Below, piece by piece: positions 25,490-33,279 of a DNA stretch of 64,000 bases. This DNA is from Pseudomonas brassicacearum (GTDB lineage: Bacteria > Pseudomonadota > Gammaproteobacteria > Pseudomonadales > Pseudomonadaceae): the NCBI RefSeq assembly GCF_003732225.1, contig NZ_MOBJ01000011.1, positions 19,640-83,639 on the forward strand, written 5' to 3'. The notes below the pieces were generated by a model. It searched no databases. It saw only the letters and a program-made list of their open reading frames with translations, and was not told the origin of the DNA. Position 1 is the stretch's first letter. The number at the start of each line of letters is the position of its first letter. The position numbers and the translations under genes were made by a program.

Positions 25490-25936
25490 ATGGTTAAACG
25501 CACAACCTTTACCGATGCCGAGTGCCCGGTCGCGCGTTCGCTGGACGCCATCGGCGACTGGTGGTCATTACTGATCGTGCGCGATGCCTTCGACGGCATT
25601 CGGCGTTTCGGCGAGTTCCAGCGCAGCCTCGGCATGGCCAAGAACATCCTGTCTGCGCGCCTGCGCTCGCTGGTGGCCCACGGGATTTTTGAAGTGGTCC
25701 CGGCATCGGACGGTAGCGCCTATCAGGAATATGTGCTGACGGAAAAGGGGCAGGGCCTGTTCACCCTGATCATCGGCTTGCGACAGTGGGGCGAGGCGTT
25801 TTTCTTTGAGGCGGGGGAGCCGCATTCGCGGATGGTGGATCGCGAGAAGGGTCAGCCAATCAGGCTTTTGGAGTTGCGTTCCGAGGATGGGCGTTTGCTC
25901 GGGCCAGAGGATTGTCGGCGTATCGCCGTCGAGTGA
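25490..25936 (+). CDS. HxlR-family transcriptional regulator
   Basis: 148 residues. The winged-helix HxlR domain is typical: CPVARSLDAIGDWWSLLIVR with an N-terminal Cys, then RRFGEFQRSLGMAKNILSAR and YVLTEKGQGL. The conserved Cys (residue 12) is a possible redox or electrophile sensor, as in related regulators. ATG 25490 gives the normal N-terminus; the longer frame from 25424 reads through the operator. It probably represses itself and the MFS gene. Confidence 0.92.
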   Translation: MVKRTTFTDAECPVARSLDAIGDWWSLLIVRDAFDGIRRFGEFQRSLGMAKNILSARLRSLVAHGIFEVVPASDGSAYQEYVLTEKGQGLFTLIIGLRQWGEAFFFEAGEPHSRMVDREKGQPIRLLELRSEDGRLLGPEDCRRIAVE

Positions 25937-25973
25937 AAAATGGCTGCACGCCTATGGGCATGCAGCCATTGAG
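25937..25973 (-). terminator. Hairpin terminator between convergent genes
   Basis: ATGGCTGCA and TGCAGCCAT form a 9-bp stem with an inner GCCTATGGGC loop structure. On the minus strand it is followed by TTTTTC, so it suits termination of the M14 peptidase transcript. Confidence 0.7.
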
Positions 25974-25978
25974 CGGCA

Positions 25979-27130
25979 TCAGCGCAGCATGCCAACCATC
26001 TCCGCCACCGTCGATAACACATCCTTACCCAACTGCATCGAACGTTTGCCGGACCAGCCGGTGCGCGCATTCGGTGCATCATTGTTGTCTTTGAAGGGCA
26101 TCTCCAGAGTCAACGACAGGCAATCGAACTTCTGCCCGACGCTATTGCAAGCCAGTTTCATGTTGGCCTGGCCCGGGAGGTCACGGGTGTAGCCGTGGGT
26201 GGTCTGGAAGTCGCGGGTCAGGTGTTTCAGATGACTGCGGAACTGCTCTTCGAGTTTCGCGATCCGTGGCGTGTAACCCGGGTTGCCTTCGCAGCCAGCG
26301 GCGAATACGTAGGGGATTTCTTCATCGCCGTGGATATCGAGGAACAGGTCGACGCCGTACTTCTCCATCTGCTGCTGAACGAAGAATACTTCCGGGCTGA
26401 CTTCCTGGCTCGCGCTCTGCCAGGCGCGGTTGAGGTCCTGGCCCATGGCGTTGGTGCGCAAGTGGCCATGGAAGGCGCCATCCGGGTTCATGTTCGGGAC
26501 CAGGTACAGATCGGCACTGGCCAGCAGTTTGTTCAATTCAGGGTCAATGTGCTGTTGCAGGCGCTCGATGACACCTTCCATGAACCATTCGGCCATGTGT
26601 TCGCCAGGATGCTGCTGGGCGATGATCCAGACCTTGCGCTGGCCTTCGGCGCCGCTACCTTTGCGCAGCAGTTGAATATCGCGACCTTCGACGCTTTTGC
26701 CGGTGGCCAGCAGTTCGGTGCCGGCTTTGCTCAGCGCTTGCTCGATCAGCCAGTCATGGCGTCCGCGGCTGTAGGGTTCAAAGTAGGCGAACCAGGCGTG
26801 AGTCTCGGTGGCTTCCAGGCTGAAGCGCAGGCAGTCACCTTCAAAGATCGTCGGTACGCGGAACCAGTTCACGTGGTCATATGAGGCCACCGCCTGGTAA
26901 CCGTCCCATGCCTTGCTGTAGGAAGATTTACTGGCGTTGTTCAGTCGAAACCAATGTTCCTGGCCGACGTGCAGACCACTGGCCTTGAAGTGAAACCACT
27001 GGAAATGCTGACTGCGGGTGTCTGGTTTGATGGCCAGCAAGGCCTGCAACGGATTGCTGAGGTCCAGCACCTCGATGTTGCCGCTGTCGAAGTTGGCGGT
27101 GATTTCAAAGGAGCGGTGAGCCACGGTCAT
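25979..27130 (-). CDS. M14 family zinc carboxypeptidase (cytosolic carboxypeptidase-like)
   Basis: 383 residues. An N-terminal beta-sandwich domain (1-120, ITANFDSGNIEVLDL; WFHFKASGL) is followed by an M14 carboxypeptidase domain, the architecture of the AGBL/CCP-like subfamily. Zinc ligands are H174 and E177 (QQHPGEH) and H267 (DIHGDE). The substrate region includes NMNPDG (213-218) and DLNRAW (232-237), and E343 (SLTLEMPF) fits the catalytic Glu. No signal peptide is visible, so a cytoplasmic role on peptides or amino-acid conjugates is likely. Bacterial substrates of this subfamily are poorly known. Confidence 0.9.
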   Translation of the reverse strand: MTVAHRSFEITANFDSGNIEVLDLSNPLQALLAIKPDTRSQHFQWFHFKASGLHVGQEHWFRLNNASKSSYSKAWDGYQAVASYDHVNWFRVPTIFEGDCLRFSLEATETHAWFAYFEPYSRGRHDWLIEQALSKAGTELLATGKSVEGRDIQLLRKGSGAEGQRKVWIIAQQHPGEHMAEWFMEGVIERLQQHIDPELNKLLASADLYLVPNMNPDGAFHGHLRTNAMGQDLNRAWQSASQEVSPEVFFVQQQMEKYGVDLFLDIHGDEEIPYVFAAGCEGNPGYTPRIAKLEEQFRSHLKHLTRDFQTTHGYTRDLPGQANMKLACNSVGQKFDCLSLTLEMPFKDNNDAPNARTGWSGKRSMQLGKDVLSTVAEMVGMLR

Positions 27131-27403
27131 AATCTATTCCTGAGTATGATTTTTATGGCTGCTACTTTACACGCAAGGGGGGGAAACCGAGGGCAATTTG
27201 CGGGGGATAAAACAGGGGGGGCGTCGTCCTTGACGCAGCCGCAGCTTAGTGTTTATGCGATTGATTCTCAAGTGCTATTTTGTTGCCTCAAGCCCGTGCT
27301 TGAGCGGTCTGTTGCAAAAAGATGCTCTTTTGATATCATCCGCGCCATCGAATTTAGCAACACCAGTCTTCATTAGCCTGAAGCCATAGCCAGAATAACT
27401 GGC
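27131..27403. other. Intergenic interval, no gene; weak plus-strand promoter candidate
   Basis: No credible ORF. TTGCAA, 16 bases, TATCAT (27312-27339) followed by CCGCGCC resembles a sigma-70 promoter with a GC-rich discriminator on the plus strand, but I see no gene or terminator that it would serve. Confidence 0.3.
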
Positions 27404-27516
27404 AAAAAAAAGACCCGGCAAAAAGCCGGGTCAAAAACCGTGATTAGCCTGATGAGGAGATATTCCAGGAGTCCGACCTAAGGTCTCTTGGTCTATCACT
27501 GATCTCGCGATCAGTT
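27404..27516 (-). ncRNA. prrF: PrrF-like iron-responsive small RNA
   Basis: The minus strand from 27516 begins AACTGATCGCGAGATCAG, like PrrF RNAs, and continues with a CTCCTGGAATATCTCCTCAT core. It ends in a strong terminator (GACCCGGC/GCCGGGTC with eight T) at 27432-27404, about 113 nt in all. A promoter with an embedded Fur box lies directly upstream. PrrF RNAs are made under iron starvation and repress iron-rich proteins such as SodB, SDH and aconitase. Identification rests on remembered sequence plus architecture. Confidence 0.85.
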
Positions 27517-27519
27517 GCT

Positions 27520-27556
27520 TGCAATAATAATCATTATCATTTGCAAGTCAAATGTT
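27520..27556 (-). promoter_or_regulatory. Fur box and promoter of the PrrF-like RNA
   Basis: The plus-strand 19-mer ending at 27538 (TGCAATAATAATCATTATC) matches the Fur consensus GATAATGATAATCATTATC at 15 of 19 positions. On the minus strand TTGACT precedes TATTAT by 16 bases, so Fur binding would cover the -10 region. Confidence 0.87.
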
Positions 27557-27647
27557 TTCATCCGCCTTATTGGAAAATTTTTCCTGTGGCTTTCCCAAAC
27601 GTCTGCGGCTTGAGTCGAATCGCAGCGTTCACTTCGATTTTCCCTGT

Positions 27648-27989
27648 TCAGTCTTTCTGGTCACCGTCCAGGGATCTGTCCACCATGGCCTTGGCCATAT
27701 CGATCATGTGTACCACTGAAAACGCCAGATCACGGCTTGCGCCATGCAGGTTATCCGCCGACTCATAAGCGGTCGCTGCTGCACAACGCAGCAAGTCCGA
27801 TGCATGGACCAGGGCTTCCTCGCTGCTGATGTTACGGTTTACATCGAAGAATCGTTCTGCGACTTCGAATTCTGAAACAGTTGGTTTCAAGTAATAGTCG
27901 AGGGCGCGTTGGGCTGCCGCGCAGCCTTTGAGTGAGGTGAAGTTCGCGTCGATTTCCGGTTCTGTCGTGTCTTTGCGGGTGATATCCAT
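27648..27989 (-). CDS. DUF6124/DUF3077-type small protein, paralogue 2
   Basis: 113 residues, acidic and helical (AAAQRALDYYL; SSEEALVHASDLLRCAAATA; AFSVVHMIDMAKAMVDRSL). The pattern matches the protein at 9136-9507 (ALDHYL...LLAHACETLASA...). GGAG precedes ATG 27989. Unlike the first copy, no UUCG-loop leader is seen upstream. It is divergent from the LexA/CI-like regulator. Function unknown. Confidence 0.75.
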   Translation of the reverse strand: MDITRKDTTEPEIDANFTSLKGCAAAQRALDYYLKPTVSEFEVAERFFDVNRNISSEEALVHASDLLRCAAATAYESADNLHGASRDLAFSVVHMIDMAKAMVDRSLDGDQKD

Positions 27990-28118
27990 GCTGGGTATTG
28001 CTCCGTGGGTGGGGCGAATGAATAAACTGAATCCTAGTACTAAATGTATTCATGACGAAAAATTAAATACTACAATGTGTGTGTTGAGGGTCCGGCCACG
28101 CGAAGTATTGTTCCGCCC

Positions 28119-28784
28119 ATGGATAAATGGATTGAGTTGGTCAAAGCCAAGATGAGTGAACTCAAAATCACTCAGGAAAAGCTCGCAGAGCGCCTCGCAA
28201 TGTCTCAGGGCGGCATCGGCCATTGGCTGAACAAACGTCGTCAGCCCAGCCTTGAGGACATGAACCGGGTGCTTCAGGAGTTGGGGTTGGGGTTTCTCGA
28301 AGTCGCCCTGGTGATCAGGGAGCCCGAGATTGCGGAGGACGATGCACAAGAGGGCGATTACGAAGTGTCGCTAGCGCAAAAGTACAACCCGTACTTCCGC
28401 TACCCGGTCAGTGATTGGCGTGGCATTGGCGAAGTGCGCGAGCCTGCACCGACCGCTTACGCCAAGGGTCGCTACGAGTTATCGGATTATCACGCTCAAG
28501 GTCCGGCGTTCTGGCTGGTCGTGGTCGGCGATGCGATGACTGCACCGAGCGGTATCAGTATTGCGCAAGACATGCTCATTCTGGTCGACCCGGCGGTTGA
28601 AGCCGTGCCCGGCAAACTGGTGATTGCACAATGGTCTGACAGCGCCGAAGCGACTTTCCGCATGCTGATCGAAGAGGGCGGGCAACGCTATCTCGTGCCG
28701 CTGAATCCGACGTACCCGAAGGCCCTGTTTACCGACGAGTGCCGAATCATTGGTGTGGTGGTGCAGGCAACGGCCAAGTTCTAG
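28119..28784 (+). CDS. LexA/CI-like regulator with degenerate S24 peptidase centre
   Basis: 221 residues. An N-terminal helix-turn-helix (MDKWIELVKAKMSELKITQE; AERLAMSQGGIGHWLNKRR) is followed by a C-terminal S24-like domain (WLVVVGDAMTAPSG ... YLVPLNPTYPKALF). In active LexA/CI/PrtR relatives the motif is GDSM and a Lys follows a T-x pair; here A139 replaces Ser and R181 (ATFRML) replaces Lys. Self-cleavage should not be possible, so SOS-type derepression is unlikely. ATG 28119 starts the conserved MDKWIELVKAKM. No prophage genes are nearby. The stop TAG overlaps the end of a MITE-like element. Confidence 0.85.
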   Translation: MDKWIELVKAKMSELKITQEKLAERLAMSQGGIGHWLNKRRQPSLEDMNRVLQELGLGFLEVALVIREPEIAEDDAQEGDYEVSLAQKYNPYFRYPVSDWRGIGEVREPAPTAYAKGRYELSDYHAQGPAFWLVVVGDAMTAPSGISIAQDMLILVDPAVEAVPGKLVIAQWSDSAEATFRMLIEEGGQRYLVPLNPTYPKALFTDECRIIGVVVQATAKF

Positions 28785-28836
28785 GCTCTGTACGAAAACT
28801 GCCTGATCGCCGCTCGGCGAGTTTTCGTACAGACCC
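28784..28836. mobile_element. Short MITE-like element (internally deleted copy)
   Basis: Inverted ends GGCTCTGTACGAAAACT and AGTTTTCGTACAGACCC enclose only GCCTGATCGCCGCTCGGCG. Ends and interior match the outer parts of the 194-bp element at 51184-51377. The first base is the last base of the preceding gene's TAG stop. Confidence 0.75.
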
Positions 28837-28843
28837 CAAGTCA

Positions 28844-28870
28844 GACAGGTCCTACGGCGTAGGACCTGTC
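28844..28870. terminator. 12-bp perfect inverted repeat between convergent genes
   Basis: GACAGGTCCTAC (28844-28855) and GTAGGACCTGTC (28859-28870) are exact complements with a 3-base loop. There is no T run on either strand. Placed between the regulator and liuD stops, it is a possible bidirectional transcription barrier. Confidence 0.5.
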
Positions 28871-28882
28871 ATCAGGCCGCGG

Positions 28883-30832
28883 CTATTCCAACTCCACCAG
28901 CGCGCTGCCTTCGTTGACCATCTCGCCTTCCTGGCAATACAAGGCTTTGACCACGCCAGCATGGGGCGCACGAATGCTGTGCTCCATTTTCATCGCCTCC
29001 AGTACCACCAGTTGCGCGCCGGCTTCGACCGTTTGCCCCGGTTCCACCAGTACTCGCACGATGCTGCCATTCATCGGAGCCGTCAGGCCGCCGTGATGAC
29101 TATGGCTGGCTTCCACTTCGGCGATAGGGTCGTAAGGCTTGATGCAGCGCAGCTCACCTTCCCATTGCAGGTAGAGGCTTTCGCCATGACGGATCGCGCG
29201 ATGCTGACGGCGCAAACCGTGATGCTCGACCAGCAATTGCTCACCGATGAGCTCGGCGTTGCGCGTGTCGGCCGGGGCCAGGGTGATTGCCCGGTCTTGC
29301 CCTTCGCAACTCAAGTGCAGCGTGATTTCTGCCGGCAACCCGGCACGGAAACCGTTACCAACGGCCCATGGCGAACTTGGGTCATCAGTGCGTACGGTGT
29401 GTGCCTGGCTTTGCGCGAAGGCTTGGGCGGCGGCTTGCCAGAACTCATCGCTGAATTCGTTTGGCGCTGGCAGTAATTGTTCCTGATAGCGTGGGATGAA
29501 TCCGGTATCCAGTTCAGCTGCAGCGAAGGCTGGGTGACCGACGATTCTTCGCAGAAAGCTGATGTTGGTCTTCAACCCGCCAATAGCGAATTCATCGAGC
29601 ATGCTCAGCAGCCGCAGGCGTGCTTGCTCGCGGTCCTCGCCCCAGGCGATGAGTTTGCCAAGCATCGGATCGTAGAATGGCGAAATGCTGTCGCCTTCCT
29701 CGACACCGCTGTCGACGCGTCGGCCCGGGCCTGCCGCTGACTCGCGGTACAACGCCAGGTGTCCGGTGGCCGGCAGGAAATCATTGCTCGGGTCTTCGGC
29801 GTACAAGCGCACTTCAATCGCATGGCCGAGCAACGGCACCTGCGCCTGAGTCATTGGCAGCGGCTCACCTTGGGCGACGCGAATCTGCCAGGCGACCAGA
29901 TCGAGGCCGGTGATGGCTTCCGTGACAGGGTGCTCGACCTGCAACCGCGTATTCATTTCCATGAAGAAGAACTCGCCGCGCGAGTCCAGCAGAAACTCAA
30001 CGGTACCTGCGCCGACATAACCGATAGCCTGCGCCGCACGGACTGCCGCTTCACCCATGGCTTTGCGCAGTTCCGTGCTCAGGCCGGGCGCCGGGGCTTC
30101 TTCGACGACTTTCTGGTGGCGACGTTGAATCGAGCAATCACGTTCGTTGAGGTACAGGCAGTTACCGTGCTGATCAGCGAAGACCTGGATTTCCACATGG
30201 CGCGGTTTGAGCAGGTACTTCTCCACCAGCATCCGCGAGTCGCCGAACGAGGATTGCGCTTCACGCTGCGCCGACGCCAGAGCTTCGGCCAACTGGCTGA
30301 CCTCCTCGACCACTTTCATGCCTTTACCGCCGCCGCCGGCAGTCGCCTTGAGCAGCACGGGATAGCCGATGCGCTCGGCGGCGTCGCGGAAGGTTTCCAG
30401 GTCCTGGGCTTCGCCGTGGTAACCCGGCACCAGCGGTACACCTGCGGTTTCCATCAAGGCTTTGGCGGCGGATTTGCTGCCCATGGCGTCGATGGCCGAA
30501 GCGGGTGGGCCGAGGAAAATCAAACCAGCGGCTTCAATCGCGCGGGCGAATCCGGCGTTCTCCGAGAGAAAGCCATAACCTGGGTGAATTGCCTGGGCGC
30601 CGCTGGCCTTGGCGGCAGCGAGCAGTTTGTCGATTTGCAGGTAGCTGTCAGCCGCTTTGCTGCCACCCAGGTCGACACGGATGTCTGCCTCGCGACTGTG
30701 CCGCGCATCGCGATCGGTGGCGCTGTGCACGGCCACGGTGGTCAGGCCCAATGCCTTGGCGGTGCGCATCACTCGGCAGGCGATTTCGCCACGGTTGGCC
30801 ACCAGCAGGGTGGTGAGAACTGGGGCGCTCAT
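28883..30832 (-). CDS. liuD: Methylcrotonyl-CoA carboxylase biotin-containing subunit
   Basis: 649 residues. Biotin carboxylase (LLVANRGEIACRVMRTAKAL; ATAGGGGKGMKVVE ATP-grasp; EMNTRLQVEHPVTE) is fused to a biotin carboxyl carrier domain whose biotin Lys sits in VLEAMKMEHS. With LiuB it carboxylates 3-methylcrotonyl-CoA in leucine degradation. The ATG at 30832 overlaps the liuC stop (TGATG); a TTG at 30835 is less likely. It is last in the liuABCD order; the transcript is met by the hairpin at 28844-28870. Confidence 0.96.
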   Translation of the reverse strand: MSAPVLTTLLVANRGEIACRVMRTAKALGLTTVAVHSATDRDARHSREADIRVDLGGSKAADSYLQIDKLLAAAKASGAQAIHPGYGFLSENAGFARAIEAAGLIFLGPPASAIDAMGSKSAAKALMETAGVPLVPGYHGEAQDLETFRDAAERIGYPVLLKATAGGGGKGMKVVEEVSQLAEALASAQREAQSSFGDSRMLVEKYLLKPRHVEIQVFADQHGNCLYLNERDCSIQRRHQKVVEEAPAPGLSTELRKAMGEAAVRAAQAIGYVGAGTVEFLLDSRGEFFFMEMNTRLQVEHPVTEAITGLDLVAWQIRVAQGEPLPMTQAQVPLLGHAIEVRLYAEDPSNDFLPATGHLALYRESAAGPGRRVDSGVEEGDSISPFYDPMLGKLIAWGEDREQARLRLLSMLDEFAIGGLKTNISFLRRIVGHPAFAAAELDTGFIPRYQEQLLPAPNEFSDEFWQAAAQAFAQSQAHTVRTDDPSSPWAVGNGFRAGLPAEITLHLSCEGQDRAITLAPADTRNAELIGEQLLVEHHGLRRQHRAIRHGESLYLQWEGELRCIKPYDPIAEVEASHSHHGGLTAPMNGSIVRVLVEPGQTVEAGAQLVVLEAMKMEHSIRAPHAGVVKALYCQEGEMVNEGSALVELE

Positions 30833-31647
30833 CAACGCGGCTCCTTGGTGGTAGTTTCGGGCTGCCAGCTTGGCGGACGTTTTTGCAGGAACGCCCGCAG
30901 GCCTTCTTGCCCTTCAGGGCTGACGCGAATTCGGGCAATGGCGTTTTCGGTATAGCGCCGCAGCGCCGGGGTCAGCTCACCGTTGCCGACTTCGCGTAGC
31001 AAGTCCTTGCTGGCACGCATGGCCTGGGGGCTGTTGAGCAACAGATTGCTGATCCAGCGCTCGATCTGCGGTTCAAGCTCAGTGCTCGGATAACTTTCGC
31101 TGAGCAGGCCGATTTCTTGAGCGCGTTGGCCGCTGAAACGTTCAGCAGTCAACGCATAACGACGTGCGGCCCGTTCACCGATGGCTTGCACAACGAACGG
31201 GCTGATCACTGCTGGCGCCAGGCCGATGCGCACTTCCGACAGGCAGAATTGCGCGTCATCGGCACCAATCGCCATGTCGCAGCAACTGATCAAGCCCAGT
31301 GCGCCGCCATAGGCCGCGCCTTGGACTACCGCCAGCGTCGGGATCTTCAGCTTGGCCAGGTTGTACATCAGTTCTGCCAGCTCGCGGGCGTCGTCGAGGT
31401 TGGTGTGGTAATCGAGTTCGGCCGATTGCTGCATCCACGCAAGGTCAGCGCCAGCGCTGAAATGCTTGCCACGCCCGCGCACCAGCAGAAAACGCAGGCT
31501 CGGGTCGCTCTGGACCTTGTCCAGTGCAAGGATCAGTTCGCGGATCATTTCGGCGTTGAAGGCGTTGTTTTTTGCCTCGCGACTCAACCACAGCGTGGCG
31601 AAACCACGCGGGTCGGTCAGCAGTTCCAGGGTGTTGAAGTCGCTCAT
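30832..31647 (-). CDS. liuC: 3-methylglutaconyl-CoA hydratase (enoyl-CoA hydratase family)
   Basis: 271 residues. The crotonase fold shows the oxyanion-hole segments GRGKHFSAGADLAWM and VQGAAYGGALGLISCCD, and SEVRIGLAPAVISPFV. It hydrates the product of the LiuB/LiuD carboxylase to HMG-CoA. ATG 31647 lies 13 bases after the liuB stop; the N-terminus is MSDFNTLELLTDPRGFATLW. The stop is fused to the liuD start. Confidence 0.95.
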   Translation of the reverse strand: MSDFNTLELLTDPRGFATLWLSREAKNNAFNAEMIRELILALDKVQSDPSLRFLLVRGRGKHFSAGADLAWMQQSAELDYHTNLDDARELAELMYNLAKLKIPTLAVVQGAAYGGALGLISCCDMAIGADDAQFCLSEVRIGLAPAVISPFVVQAIGERAARRYALTAERFSGQRAQEIGLLSESYPSTELEPQIERWISNLLLNSPQAMRASKDLLREVGNGELTPALRRYTENAIARIRVSPEGQEGLRAFLQKRPPSWQPETTTKEPR

Positions 31648-31660
31648 GGTTTTCTCCAGA

Positions 31661-33268
31661 TCACATCCGGAACACGCCGAAGCGGCTCGGTTCGATAGGT
31701 GCATTCAACGATGCGGACAAGGCCAGGGCCAGTACGTCGCGGGTTTGCGCCGGGTCAATGACGCCGTCGTCCCACAACCGCGCGCTGGAGTAGTAGGGGT
31801 GGCCCTGTTCTTCGTACTGGTCGAGGATCGGTTGCTTGATCTCGGCTTCCTGCTCGGCGCTGAAGCCCTGACCACTGCGCTCGGCCTGCTCGCGCTTGAC
31901 CTGTACCAGCACGCCCGCAGCTTGCTCGGCGCCCATCACGCCGATTCGCGCGTTCGGCCACATCCACAGGAACCGCGGATCGTAGGCCCGCCCGCACATG
32001 CCGTAGTTACCGGCGCCGAAGCTGCCGCCGATGATCACGGTGAATTTCGGCACCTTGGCGCAGGCCACGGCGGTGACCAGTTTTGCGCCGTGCTTGGCAA
32101 TGCCGCCAGCTTCGTATTTCTGACCGACCATGAAGCCGGTGATGTTTTGCAGGAACAACAGTGGAATCCCGCGCTGGCAAGCCAGTTCGATGAAGTGCGC
32201 GCCTTTCTGCGCGGCTTCGGCGAAGAGGATGCCGTTGTTGGCGAGAATCGCGATCGGGTAGCCGTGCAGATGCGCAAAACCACAAACCAGCGTCGTACCA
32301 AACAGTGCTTTGAATTCATCGAACACCGAGCCGTCGACCAGGCGCGCGATGACCTCACGTACATCGAACGGCTGCTTGGCGTCGGCCGGCACTACGCCGT
32401 ACAGCTCATCGCTGGCGAACAGCGGGGCGATCGGTGTGCGTTGCTGCAGTTCACCGAGTTTGCGCCAGTTGAGGTTGGCAACGCTGCGTCGAGCCAGGGC
32501 CAGCGCGTGTTCGTCGCTGTCGGCATAGTGGTCGGCCACGCCGGAAATCTTGCAGTGCACATCGGCACCGCCAAGGTCTTCGGCGCTGACCACTTCACCG
32601 GTCGCGGCTTTCACCAGCGGCGGGCCGGCGAGGAAAATCGTCGCCTGTTGACGGACCATGATCGCTTCATCGGCCATGGCTGGCACATAAGCGCCACCGG
32701 CGGTGCAGGAGCCCATGACCACAGCGATCTGCGGGATGCCCATTGCGCTCATATTGGCCTGGTTGAAGAAGATTCGACCAAAGTGTTCGCGGTCCGGGAA
32801 CACTTCATCCTGACGCGGCAGATTTGCACCGCCCGAGTCGACCAGGTAGATGCACGGCAGGCGATTTTGTTGGGCGATGGTCTGGGCGCGCAGGTGTTTT
32901 TTCACCGTCAGCGGGTAGTACGAACCGCCTTTTACCGTCGCGTCGTTGGCAACGATCATGCATTCGACGCCTTCGACCCGGCCAATGCCGGCAATCACTC
33001 CGGCGGCGGGAACATCTTCACCGTAGACCTCGTAAGCCGCCAGTTGGCTGATTTCCAGAAAGGGTGAGCCTGGGTCGAGGAGGCGATTGATTCGCTCACG
33101 GGGCAGCAGTTTGCCGCGTGAGGTATGCCGTTCCTGGGCCTTGGCGCCGCCGCCTTGCTGGACCTGAGCGAGCAGGGTGTGCAGCGCGTCGACCTGAGCA
33201 AGCATCGCCGCGCTGTTGCTGGCGAACTCCGCCGAACGGGGATTGAGCTGGGTGTGCAGGATTGCCAT
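31661..33268 (-). CDS. liuB: Methylcrotonyl-CoA carboxylase carboxyltransferase subunit
   Basis: 535 residues, the standard length. The carboxyltransferase domain includes SGGANLPRQDEVFPDREHFG, GSCTAGGAYVPAMADEAIMV, FLQNITGFMVG and GGSFGAGNYGMCGRAYDPRF. It transfers CO2 from biotin on LiuD to 3-methylcrotonyl-CoA. It lies 11 bases downstream of liuA in the same operon. Confidence 0.97.
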   Translation of the reverse strand: MAILHTQLNPRSAEFASNSAAMLAQVDALHTLLAQVQQGGGAKAQERHTSRGKLLPRERINRLLDPGSPFLEISQLAAYEVYGEDVPAAGVIAGIGRVEGVECMIVANDATVKGGSYYPLTVKKHLRAQTIAQQNRLPCIYLVDSGGANLPRQDEVFPDREHFGRIFFNQANMSAMGIPQIAVVMGSCTAGGAYVPAMADEAIMVRQQATIFLAGPPLVKAATGEVVSAEDLGGADVHCKISGVADHYADSDEHALALARRSVANLNWRKLGELQQRTPIAPLFASDELYGVVPADAKQPFDVREVIARLVDGSVFDEFKALFGTTLVCGFAHLHGYPIAILANNGILFAEAAQKGAHFIELACQRGIPLLFLQNITGFMVGQKYEAGGIAKHGAKLVTAVACAKVPKFTVIIGGSFGAGNYGMCGRAYDPRFLWMWPNARIGVMGAEQAAGVLVQVKREQAERSGQGFSAEQEAEIKQPILDQYEEQGHPYYSSARLWDDGVIDPAQTRDVLALALSASLNAPIEPSRFGVFRM

Positions 33269-33279
33269 GGACAGCTCCG

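Noticed and set aside
28119..28836. Prophage or pyocin remnant at the LexA/CI-like gene
   Set aside because: No phage structural, lysis or integrase sequence is seen on either side; only a MITE-like element and housekeeping genes adjoin it.
31466..33067. Plus-strand frame of 533 codons opposite liuB
   Set aside because: Shadow of liuB; no motif of its own.
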